A stretch of 64,000 nt of DNA from Actinomycetospora sp. TBRC 11914 (GTDB lineage: Bacteria > Actinomycetota > Actinomycetes > Mycobacteriales > Pseudonocardiaceae). Position numbers and translations under genes: made by a program. This document shows positions 56,146 to 63,371 of the stretch, piece by piece. A model generated the notes under the pieces. It was not told the origin of the DNA. It made no database searches and saw only the letters and a list, made by a program, of their open reading frames with translations. The stretch lies in contig NZ_JABBND010000001.1 of assembly GCF_012933465.1 (NCBI RefSeq), forward strand, positions 992,001-1,056,000, written 5' to 3'. Position 1 is the first letter of the stretch. Each line of letters starts with the position of its first letter.

Positions 56146-57357
56146 TCAGGCGACCCGCTCGAACACCGCGGCGAGGCCCTGACCGCCGCCGATGCACATC
56201 GTCTCCAGCCCGTAGCGGGCCTGCCGGCGGTCCATCTCGCGCAGCATCGTCGCCAGGATCCGCACCCCGGTCGCCCCGACCGGGTGCCCCAGCGAGATCC
56301 CCGAACCGTTCGGGTTGACCCGCTCGTCGGAGACCAGGTCGATCCCCCACTCCCGGCCCACCCCCAACGCCTGCGCCGCGAACGCCTCGTTCAGCTCGAT
56401 CACGTCCATGTCCGCCAACGACAGCCCCGCCTGGCCCAGCGCCTTCTCCGTCGCCGGCACCGGCCCGATCCCCATCACCTCCGGACCGACCCCGGCCACC
56501 CCCCACGACACCAACCGCGCCAACGGCCGCAGCCCCAGCGCCGCCGCCTTCTCCGGCGTCGTCACCAGACACACCGCCGCGCCGTCGTTCTGCCCCGAGG
56601 CGTTGCCCGCGGTCACCGTCGCCTCCGGGTCCTGCCGACCCATGATCGGGCGCAACTTCGCCAACGACTCCAACGAGGCGTCCGGGCGGATGTGCTCGTC
56701 CTGATCGACCACGGTGTCGCCCTTGCGGCCGTGGATCGTCACCGGCACCAGCTCGTCGGCGTAGCGGCCCTCCTTGACCGCCGCGGTCGCCTTCTCGTGG
56801 CTGCGCACCGCCAACCGGTCCTGCTCCTCGCGCGGAATCGAGTACCGCTTCCGTACGTTCTCCGCGGTCTCGATCATGCCGCCGGGCACCGGGTGGTTCA
56901 CCCCGCCGGCCCACACCCGCCCCTGGGCCAGCGAGTCCTTCATCTCGAACCCGCCCGCCTTGGTGCCCCACCGCACCGCGTCGGTGAAGTACGACGCCCC
57001 CGACATCGACTCCGCCCCACCGGCGAGCACCACCTCGGCGCCCCCCGAGGCCACCGACATCGCCGCGTAGAGCACCGCCTGCAGCCCCGACCCGCAGCGC
57101 CGGTCGATCTGCAGGCCTGGCACCGACACCTCCAGCCCCGCGTCCAGCGCCGCCACCCGCCCGATTGCCGGGGCGTCCATCGTCGGATAGCAGTGCCCGA
57201 ACACCACGTCGTCGATCACCTCGGCGGTGACCCCGGTGCGGCGCACCAGCTCCCGGATCACCGTCGCACCCAGCTCCTGCACCGCCACGTCACGCAACGA
57301 CCCCCCGAACCCCCCGACAGGGGTCCGGATCGGCTCACAGACGACGGCTTCGCTCAC
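56146..57357 (-). CDS. Acetyl-CoA acyltransferase (thiolase)
   Basis: A 403-residue thiolase cleaving 3-ketoacyl-CoA with CoA (or the reverse). Nucleophile Cys88 is in IDRRCGSGLQAVLYAAMS; NASGQNDGAAV, the GISLGHPVGATG histidine and the C-terminal CIGGGQG cysteine complete the active site. The GHCYPTMDAPAIGR and VIELNEAFAAQAL segments are typical. GTG start, 15 bases after the MaoC gene, so likely one operon of F420 oxidoreductase, hydratase and thiolase. The C-rich, more uniform codon use differs slightly from its neighbours. Confidence 0.94.
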   Translation of the reverse strand: MSEAVVCEPIRTPVGGFGGSLRDVAVQELGATVIRELVRRTGVTAEVIDDVVFGHCYPTMDAPAIGRVAALDAGLEVSVPGLQIDRRCGSGLQAVLYAAMSVASGGAEVVLAGGAESMSGASYFTDAVRWGTKAGGFEMKDSLAQGRVWAGGVNHPVPGGMIETAENVRKRYSIPREEQDRLAVRSHEKATAAVKEGRYADELVPVTIHGRKGDTVVDQDEHIRPDASLESLAKLRPIMGRQDPEATVTAGNASGQNDGAAVCLVTTPEKAAALGLRPLARLVSWGVAGVGPEVMGIGPVPATEKALGQAGLSLADMDVIELNEAFAAQALGVGREWGIDLVSDERVNPNGSGISLGHPVGATGVRILATMLREMDRRQARYGLETMCIGGGQGLAAVFERVA

Positions 57358-57372
57358 GGCTCTCTCCTGCGG

Positions 57373-57825
57373 TCAGAGGATGTAGCGCAGGATGACCTCG
57401 GCGACGCACGCCGGCTTCGGCCATCCCTCGATCTCGACGGTCCCCCCGATGGTGGCCTGCACACCGTTCGCCACGTCGGTGACTTCCACCAGACGGCAGT
57501 GACCCCGTACACGGCTGCCCACCGGCACGGGCGCCGGGAACCGCACCTTGTTCAGCCCGTAGTTCACGGTCATCGAGACGCCGCTGACCTCGAAGGTGTC
57601 CCAGCCGAACTTCGGCATGAGGGCCACGGTCAGGAAGCCGTGCGCCACGGTCTTCCCGAAGGGGCCCTGCGCAGCCCGCTCGGGGTCGACGTGGATCCAC
57701 TGGTGGTCGTCGGTGGCGTCGGCGAAGACGTCGATGCGCTGCTGGTCGACCGTGACCCACTCGCTGGTGCCGAGGTCCTCCCCCACGGCGGCGCGCAGTT
57801 CCTCGACGTCGGCGAACTTCCGCAT
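57373..57825 (-). CDS. MaoC-family (R)-specific enoyl-CoA hydratase-like protein
   Basis: A 150-residue hot-dog-fold protein with the hydratase motif D-x4-H (Asp40 and His45 in ATDDHQWIHVDPERA), TVAHGFLTVALMPKF and VNYGLNKVRFPAPVPVGSRV, the pattern of MaoC-like hydratases. It would hydrate an enoyl-CoA in the same pathway as the thiolase. ATG with GGAGGAG upstream; 54 bases after the F420-type oxidoreductase. Confidence 0.9.
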   Translation of the reverse strand: MRKFADVEELRAAVGEDLGTSEWVTVDQQRIDVFADATDDHQWIHVDPERAAQGPFGKTVAHGFLTVALMPKFGWDTFEVSGVSMTVNYGLNKVRFPAPVPVGSRVRGHCRLVEVTDVANGVQATIGGTVEIEGWPKPACVAEVILRYIL

Positions 57826-57879
57826 GCCTGCTCCTCCTCGATCGAACCGGACCGGCACCGGCACCGGCCCGGAGCCGGA

Positions 57880-58944
57880 CTAGAGCTCGGCCGCGATCTC
57901 CTTCGCCGCCCCGGTCAGGGCCACCCGCTCGGCGGGGGTGCCGCCCAACGGCGTGAGGTTGAGCGTGGTCACGCCGGCCTCGGCGAAGGCGGCCATCCGC
58001 TCGGCGACATAGGAGCGCGGGCCGATCAGCGAGATGGCGCGCAGCAGCTCCTCGGGGACGGCCGCCGCCGCCTCCTCCTTCTTGCCGTCGAGGTAGAGGT
58101 CCTGGATGGTCTCGGCCTCGTCCTCGTAGCCGTAGCGGCGGGCCACGTCGTTGTAGAAGTTCTTCCCCTTGGCGCCCATGCCGCCGACGTAGAGCGCGAC
58201 GAAGCCGCGCATCCCGTCGAGCATCTGCGTCGCGACGGCCTCGTCCTCGGTGATGCAGAACGAGCACTGCAGGTAGACCTCGAGCGGCCCGAGATCGGCC
58301 TCGCGCTTCGCGGTGCCCGCGGCGAGGGAGTCGCCCCACACCTCCTGCGCCTTCTCCGGGACGAAGAAGATCGGCTGCCAGCCCTCCGCCTTCTCGGCCA
58401 CCAGCTCGACGTTCTTCGGGCCCAGCGCCGCGACGAGGATCGGGATGCGCTCACGCACCGGGTGGTTGATCAGCTTGAGCGGCTTGCCCAGACCGGTGCC
58501 CTGCTCGGGCGGCAGCGGGATCGTGTAGTGCTTGCCGGAGTACTGCACCTTCTCGCGCCGCCACACCTGGCGGCAGATGTCGATGATCTCGCGGGTCCGG
58601 CCGATCGGGGCGTCGTAGCGCACCCCGTGGAAGCCCTCGATCACCTGCGGGCCCGAGGCGCCGAGCCCGAGGGTGAACCGGCCGCCGGAGACGTAGTCCA
58701 GCCCGGCCGCGGTCATCGCGGTCAGCGACGGCGTCCGCGTGTAGATCTGCAGGATGCCCGAGGCGATGCCCACGCGTTCGGTCCGCGCGGCGATGAAGCC
58801 CAGCTGGCTGACCGCGTCGTAGCTGTACGCCTCGGGGACGAAGACGATGTCGAGGCCGGCCTTCTCGTGCTCGGCCAGCTCGGCCACGCTCTCCTCGAAC
58901 CCGCCGCTGTAGTTCAGACCCATCCCGATGCGCACGACCCGCAC
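57880..58944 (-). CDS. LLM-class F420-dependent oxidoreductase
   Basis: A 354-residue luciferase-like TIM-barrel protein. Features: MGLNYSGGFEESVAELAEHE, FVPEAYSYDAVSQLGFIAAR, the IASGILQIYTRTPSLTAMTA strand, GGRFTLGLGASGPQVIEGFHG, the GLGASGPQ motif of F420 enzymes. Placed first in an operon with MaoC hydratase and thiolase, it may oxidise or reduce an acyl-CoA or steroid-like intermediate; the substrate is unknown. GTG start with only 20 bases to the divergent thioesterase start, so both may be leaderless; a shorter ATG at 58923 is possible. Confidence 0.85.
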   Translation of the reverse strand: MRVVRIGMGLNYSGGFEESVAELAEHEKAGLDIVFVPEAYSYDAVSQLGFIAARTERVGIASGILQIYTRTPSLTAMTAAGLDYVSGGRFTLGLGASGPQVIEGFHGVRYDAPIGRTREIIDICRQVWRREKVQYSGKHYTIPLPPEQGTGLGKPLKLINHPVRERIPILVAALGPKNVELVAEKAEGWQPIFFVPEKAQEVWGDSLAAGTAKREADLGPLEVYLQCSFCITEDEAVATQMLDGMRGFVALYVGGMGAKGKNFYNDVARRYGYEDEAETIQDLYLDGKKEEAAAAVPEELLRAISLIGPRSYVAERMAAFAEAGVTTLNLTPLGGTPAERVALTGAAKEIAAEL

Positions 58945-58964
58945 CCTGCCACGATCCTGCGTCC

Positions 58965-59429
58965 GTGAGCACCACGACCGCCGAGCACTCCGTCACGGTC
59001 GTCGTCCGCGGCTACGAGACCGACGCGAACGGCCACCTCAACCACGCCGTCTACCACCAGTACGGCGAGCACGGCCGGACCGAGACGCTCCGGGCGGCCG
59101 GGGTCGGGATCGCCCCGCTCGCCGCCGCGGGCCTGGGCCCGGTGATCCTCGAGACCACCGTCCGCTTCCTCGCCGAGCTGCGGGTCGGCGAGGAGGTCGA
59201 GGTGGTGACGGAGGTGCGGTTCGGCGCCGGGAAGTCGTTCCGGATGAACGCCGAGATCCGGCGTGGCGACACGGTGGCCGCGACGCTCACCGGGGTCATG
59301 GGGATGCTCGACCACGCGACCCGCCGGCTCGTCGCCGACCCGCGGGGCCGCCTGCGCGAGCACTCCGCCGACCCCGCGGCCTTCGACCGGATCTGCGGGG
59401 CCCCCCTTCAGGAGCCCGCCGGCTCGTAG
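58965..59429 (+). CDS. Acyl-CoA thioesterase, 4HBT type
   Basis: A 154-residue hot-dog thioesterase. The VRGYETDANGHLNHAVYHQY segment contains the DxNGHxN active-site motif of the 4-hydroxybenzoyl-CoA thioesterase group (Asp near 21), followed by ETTVRFLAELRVGEEVEVVT. It would hydrolyse a medium or aromatic acyl-CoA. GTG start, divergent from the F420 oxidoreductase with a 20-base gap. Its last 22 bases overlap the end of the convergent flavin reductase gene. Confidence 0.88.
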   Translation: MSTTTAEHSVTVVVRGYETDANGHLNHAVYHQYGEHGRTETLRAAGVGIAPLAAAGLGPVILETTVRFLAELRVGEEVEVVTEVRFGAGKSFRMNAEIRRGDTVAATLTGVMGMLDHATRRLVADPRGRLREHSADPAAFDRICGAPLQEPAGS

Positions 59430-60031
59430 CCCTCCGGCCAGTCGGAGAACCGGATGCGGGACTTGTCGAGGACCTGCCCGATGGTCGACCACTCGTTGCG
59501 CCCCAGGCGCGCGAGCGGCTTGAGGCGGTCGATCGCGGGGTGACCGTCGACGAGGACGTCGTCGGACACCGCCGCGTGGACCACCCGCCCGAAGACCACG
59601 GTCGAGTCGCCGAGCCGGACCGTCGAGTGCAGCGTGCACTCGAGCGCGACCGGCGACTGGGCGACGCGCGGCGGCCGCACCCGCGCCGAGGGCTCCTTGG
59701 CCAGCCCGACCTCGGCGAACTCGCCGCGCTCGCGGGGGAAGTCCGTCGCGGTCGCGTTGGCCTCCTCGAAGAGCCACTCCGGGACCAGCGACACCGTGAG
59801 CTCGCCCGTGTCCTCGGCGTTGGTCAGCGAGTCCTTCCGCCCGACCGAGGTGAACTGCACGACCGGCGGGTCGACGCAGGCGACAGTGAAGAACGAGTGG
59901 GGGGCGAGGTTGTCGACGCCGTCCGCCGACGTCGTCGACACCCACGCGATGGGCCGCGGCACGACGACGGCGTTGAGGAGCTTGTAGAAGGCGCGGGCGC
60001 CGAGCTCGGTGGGGTCGAAGTCGGTGCGCAC
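59408..60031 (-). CDS. Flavin reductase-like FMN-binding protein
   Basis: A 207-residue split-barrel flavoprotein of the DIM6/NTAB flavin reductase family: NAVVVPRPIAWVSTTSADGV, NLAPHSFFTVACVDPPVVQF and SLTNAEDTGELTVSLV carry the FMN-binding pattern. Such proteins supply reduced flavin to a monooxygenase or reduce small substrates. GTG start. The 3' end overlaps the thioesterase gene by 22 bases in antisense, so the two transcripts collide. Confidence 0.85.
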   Translation of the reverse strand: MRTDFDPTELGARAFYKLLNAVVVPRPIAWVSTTSADGVDNLAPHSFFTVACVDPPVVQFTSVGRKDSLTNAEDTGELTVSLVPEWLFEEANATATDFPRERGEFAEVGLAKEPSARVRPPRVAQSPVALECTLHSTVRLGDSTVVFGRVVHAAVSDDVLVDGHPAIDRLKPLARLGRNEWSTIGQVLDKSRIRFSDWPEGYEPAGS

Positions 60032-60056
60032 GGCGGGCGGGCCTCCAGGGGTGGTT

Positions 60057-61136
60057 CTACGGGGTGGGGGTCTCCAGCGTGGTCTCCGCGGCGCCGCCCC
60101 GCGACCGGGTGGTCGTCACGGTGGTAGGCGTCGCGGTGGTAGCGCGGGTGGACGTGGCCTCCCCGGACTCGGTGGCGCGGGCCGACGTCGTCTCGTCGTC
60201 GTCGCCGGATCCGCTGGTCGTCGTGGTGGACGGCGCGGTGCCGAACACCTCGCCGATGCTCGTGCCCTGGCCGCCGGAGAGCGGCGAGCCCTTCACGCGC
60301 TCGATGCCGGTGACGACGACCATGGCGATGAGGAAGATCAGGATGCCGGTGGCGGCGAGCACCGCGACGCGCTTGCCGTTGCCCGAGCGCGCGGGCCGCG
60401 CGGTGAGCGCGACCGTCGGGTTCTCGTCGGGCGCCGGCTCGTCGGGCTCCCCGGCCGGCAGGACGCGGGTCCCGACGGGGGCCGGGGCCACCCGGGTGGC
60501 GTCGGCGGCGCCGCTGCCCATGACCGCGGTGGCCCCGTCGGCGGGACGGCCGGCGCGCGTGCGGTGGGCATCGATGCGGTTGCGGACGCGGTCGCGGGTG
60601 CGTTCGAGGGAGCGCTGGTAGATCGCCTCGCCGACGGTCGTCACGACCGAGGCGACGGCGGCCCCGGCGACGGTGCCGCCCGCGCCGCCGAGGAAGCCCC
60701 CCGCGGCGGCGGTGGTGACGGCCGCGAGGGCCTGGCCGGTGACGCGGACGCCGGAGAGACCGCCACCCCCGCCGGCGGGTGGGGTGGTGCCGTCGGCCGG
60801 AGGCACGGCCTGCGTCGGTTCCTCCGAAGGGGCCGGCGGCGGGCGACGCGGGGGTCCACCGGGCACGGGCCGACCGCCCTCGGGCGGGCGGGTCGCTCCG
60901 GGCGCCGGCGGACCTGCCCGGCCGGGAGGAGGAGCTGGGCGCCCGGGGTCGGGCCGTCCCGCACCCGGCCGTCCTGCACCGGGCGGTCCTGCACCGGGCG
61001 GTCCTGCCCCCGAGGGGCCGGTGCCGGGTGGACCGGCAGCGGGCGGACCCGGGCGGGCCGCCGGACGGTGCGCGCCCGAGCCGGAGGGGTCCGGCCGGGC
61101 TCCGCCCTCAGTCCCCCGAGCGTCGATGACGCCCAC
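60057..61136 (-). CDS. Proline-rich membrane protein
   Basis: A 359-residue protein: a Pro/Gly/Arg-rich cytoplasmic part (about 1-125, with PPGAGPPGAG-type repeats), a Gly/Ala-rich segment (about 128-165, AAAGGFLGGAGGTVAGAAVA, glycine-zipper-like), a basic region, one clear membrane helix (about 258-278, VAVLAATGILIFLIAMVVV) and a Ser/Thr-rich outer tail (about 300-359) that could be glycosylated. I do not recognise the family. GTG start overlaps the small upstream gene by 29 bases. Confidence 0.65.
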   Translation of the reverse strand: MGVIDARGTEGGARPDPSGSGAHRPAARPGPPAAGPPGTGPSGAGPPGAGPPGAGRPGAGRPDPGRPAPPPGRAGPPAPGATRPPEGGRPVPGGPPRRPPPAPSEEPTQAVPPADGTTPPAGGGGGLSGVRVTGQALAAVTTAAAGGFLGGAGGTVAGAAVASVVTTVGEAIYQRSLERTRDRVRNRIDAHRTRAGRPADGATAVMGSGAADATRVAPAPVGTRVLPAGEPDEPAPDENPTVALTARPARSGNGKRVAVLAATGILIFLIAMVVVTGIERVKGSPLSGGQGTSIGEVFGTAPSTTTTSGSGDDDETTSARATESGEATSTRATTATPTTVTTTRSRGGAAETTLETPTP

Positions 61137-61275
61137 CCGAGCCGCGGAGCATGATCGGCCGGGACGCCCGCTCGGACGCCGCGGCGTCGTCGCCGCGGAA
61201 GGAACGCCGCTCGAGGCTCCGGTCGGCGCGACCGAAGCTACGCCGGACTTCGTCGTAAATCGGCGTCTGGGTCAT
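61108..61275 (-). CDS. Small basic protein overlapping the proline-rich gene
   Basis: A 55-residue reading frame that begins with ATG and reads like a real protein: MTQTPIYDEVRRSFGRADRS, LERRSFRGDDAAASERASRP, IMLRGSGGRHRRSGD. It is rich in Arg/Asp, has no membrane segment, and has GGGTCGGG-type purine sequence just upstream. Its last 29 bases overlap the start of the proline-rich membrane protein gene in another frame, suggesting coupling. Function unknown; short, so confidence is moderate. Confidence 0.55.
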   Translation of the reverse strand: MTQTPIYDEVRRSFGRADRSLERRSFRGDDAAASERASRPIMLRGSGGRHRRSGD

Positions 61276-61529
61276 GGCCCGACCCTACGACGGTCACCCA
61301 TCGCGACCCGGCCCGCCCTGACCACTCCGACGGGGGGTTTGGCGAGGCCGTGACCAGGGACAACGACCCCGTCCGAGGGCGGAGGACCCACGCCGCGGCG
61401 CCGGAGTGGAACAGGAGGAACATCCGTTCCACGCCATCGGACGAACGATGTGACCCAACCGACACTCTGCGTCACACTCGGTCGCGTTCTCCGGTCGGCA
61501 GATGGGCACGGCGGTTCCCGGGGTGACGC
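61276..61529. other. Intergenic region, nothing coding recognised
   Basis: About 250 bases between the small basic gene and the DMT transporter stop. It contains GTGAC and GTCAC arms around a 16-base spacer near 61450-61475, a possible weak operator or hairpin, but no gene with a credible start or composition. Confidence 0.35.
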
Positions 61530-62429
61530 TCAGACACCCGGGTGCGCAGGAGTGGGCCCGGCGCGGATGAGCGCGACGAGCCCGATGACGGTGACCGCCG
61601 CGCACAGCACCGCGAAGCCGGCCCCGGTCGCGCCGCCCTCGAAGCGCTCGTCGAGCACCACGATGCCGATGGTCCCGGCGACCACCGGGTCGATGGTCGT
61701 CTGGGTCGCGAGTGCCGCGTCGAGGCCGCCGTCGCGGTAGGCGGTCTGGAGCAGCAGCACGCCGATCACGGGCAGGACGACCACGGCGATCCCGGCGACG
61801 ACGACGCCGGCCTCGAGCGGGCCGCGGTGCAACCCGTGCAGCACGGGACGCACCAGCCCGGAGGTCACCCCGGCGCACAGTCCGGCGCCCGCCGCGCGGG
61901 ACACCGCCCGCCCGCGCCAGCCCAGCCGGTTGCCGACCAGGGCGATGAGCGCGAGCGCCACCGCCGCCACGACCGCCGTCACGACGAGCCCGCCCGACCC
62001 GGCCGGGCGGGTCTCGGCGTGGTGCGGGGCCAGGGTGAGCAGCCCGGCGAGCCCGGCCACCAGCACCGCGGCCGAGGCCCACTCCGCGCGGCGCACGGTG
62101 CGGTGCTCGAGCCGGGCGTCCAACGGCAGCGCGAGCACGAGCGCCAGCACCCCCACCGGCTGCACGAGGGTCACCGACCCCAGCCCGAGGGCCACGACGT
62201 GCACCGCGGCGCCGCACGCCATCGACCCGATCCCGGCCCACCACAGGGGCATCCGGACGAGGGCGGCGAAGAACTCCCGGCCGTCGCGGGGGTGGGTGCC
62301 CTCGTGGGCGGCCCGCGCGGCGGCCAGGCGCTGCAGCGCGGCGGCCAGCGCGTAGAGGAACGCCGAGCACAGTGCCAGCAGGACCGCGGCGACGGGGTGG
62401 GCCTCCAGCGGGGGCGCGGGGGGTCTCAC
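61530..62429 (-). CDS. DMT-superfamily (EamA-like) transporter
   Basis: A protein of about 299 residues with about nine to ten transmembrane helices in two halves (VAAVLLALCSAFLYALAAAL, LVQPVGVLALVLALPLDARL; then AGAGLCAGVTSGLVRPVLHG, QTTIDPVVAGTIGIVVLDER). The QPVGVLALV and DPVVAGTIGIVVLDE segments mark the DMT family exporters of metabolites. GTG at 62429 was selected because the hydrophobic start follows directly; the frame is open further upstream without conservation. Substrate unknown. Confidence 0.8.
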   Translation of the reverse strand: MRPPAPPLEAHPVAAVLLALCSAFLYALAAALQRLAAARAAHEGTHPRDGREFFAALVRMPLWWAGIGSMACGAAVHVVALGLGSVTLVQPVGVLALVLALPLDARLEHRTVRRAEWASAAVLVAGLAGLLTLAPHHAETRPAGSGGLVVTAVVAAVALALIALVGNRLGWRGRAVSRAAGAGLCAGVTSGLVRPVLHGLHRGPLEAGVVVAGIAVVVLPVIGVLLLQTAYRDGGLDAALATQTTIDPVVAGTIGIVVLDERFEGGATGAGFAVLCAAVTVIGLVALIRAGPTPAHPGV

Positions 62430-62590
62430 GTGCCCGACCGCCCCACCGTGCCGCCTCCCGCGAACCGCGCCGACCGACCCGTCGTCGTCACCGACGACCG
62501 TACGGCGGGCGCGGCCGACGGGCGCATCCCCCCGCCCCCGCGCGCGGCCGACCCCGGCGGGTGACGTGGACGACACCGGCCGGCGTAGTC

Positions 62591-62605
62591 TAATGTACGG
62601 ACATT
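62591..62605. promoter_or_regulatory. Promoter/operator-like palindrome before DUF202 genes
   Basis: AATGT, ACGG, ACATT (62592-62605) is a small inverted repeat that overlaps a -10-like TAATGT (62591-62596), about 30 bases before the first DUF202 ATG. A regulator binding here would block the promoter. Confidence 0.45.
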
Positions 62606-62625
62606 CAACGAGCGGGAGGCGGGGG

Positions 62626-63015
62626 ATGAGCGAGGGCGTGGACGCCCGCGAGGAGCAGCGCACGGCCGGGCCCGACGACGAGCACGAGCCCGACTACCGG
62701 TTCACGCTGGCCAACGAGCGGACCTTCCTCGCCTGGCTGCGCACCTCGCTCTCGCTGCTCGCGGCGGGGGTGGCCGTCGTCCAGCTGGTCCCCGCGTTCC
62801 CGCTGCCGGGCGCCCGGGCCCTCGCCGGGGCCCTGCTGGCCGTCCTCGCCGTGGTGGCGGCGGCCGCCGGGGTGCTGCGCTGGCGCTCGGTGGAGACCGC
62901 GATCCGCCGGGACCGCCCGCTGCCGCGCCAGCGCGTCCCGTGGGCCCTCGGGTCCGGCCTCGTCGTGCTCGCCCTCTTCGGGCTCGCGCTGATCGCGCTG
63001 CGGGGCGGGACGTGA
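62626..63015 (+). CDS. DUF202 (YidH-like) membrane protein
   Basis: A 129-residue protein with an acidic start (MSEGVDAREEQRTAGPDDEH), the DUF202 signature FTLANERTFLAWLRTSLSLL and three membrane helices (about 45-65, 70-92, 105-125). DUF202 domains also form the end of polyphosphate polymerase VTC proteins; free-standing forms are of unknown function. ATG with GGGAGGCGGGGG upstream. Coupled by GTGA overlap to a second DUF202 gene. Confidence 0.82.
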   Translation: MSEGVDAREEQRTAGPDDEHEPDYRFTLANERTFLAWLRTSLSLLAAGVAVVQLVPAFPLPGARALAGALLAVLAVVAAAAGVLRWRSVETAIRRDRPLPRQRVPWALGSGLVVLALFGLALIALRGGT

Positions 63016-63335
63016 CCAGCCCGTCCGACGCGGGCCTGCAGGCCGAGCGCAGCGGGCTGGCGTGGAGCCGGACCTCGCTCGCCGTCGCCGCGAACGCGGT
63101 CCTGCTCGCCGCCCGCCAGCTCACCCACGCGCAGGTCTCGGTGGCCCTGGTCCCCGCGTCGATGGCGCTCCTGGTGGCGCTGGCCACCGCGGCGTACGGG
63201 GCGCACCGCACGCGGGTCCTGCGCCACGCCCCCCTGCCGCGTCCACTGGCGGCGCGGGGCGCTGTCCTGGCGCTGGGCTGGTCGGTGGTGGTCCTCGCGG
63301 TGGTGTCCGGCGTCGTCCTGGCCGTGGAGAGGTGA
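63012..63335 (+). CDS. Second DUF202 membrane protein
   Basis: A 107-residue partner of the same family: LQAERSGLAWSRTSLAVAAN (variant of the AxERTxLAWxRTxL signature) and three helices (about 20-38, 42-62, 85-103). GTG overlaps the stop of the first DUF202 gene (GTGA), so the two are made together and may form a hetero-oligomer. Confidence 0.8.
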   Translation: MTSPSDAGLQAERSGLAWSRTSLAVAANAVLLAARQLTHAQVSVALVPASMALLVALATAAYGAHRTRVLRHAPLPRPLAARGAVLALGWSVVVLAVVSGVVLAVER

Positions 63336-63371
63336 GCGAGGGCCCGCGCACCAGCCCGACCTCGGGTCAGG

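Noticed and set aside
61238-61475. A 75-residue frame upstream of the small basic gene
   Set aside because: It overlaps the better supported 55-residue gene, has no ribosome site and no protein-like pattern.
62591-62612. GGACATTCAACG resembling the GGACACTCAACG part of the 50-bp element
   Set aside because: Only 12 bases match and the flanks do not; better read as a promoter/operator palindrome.
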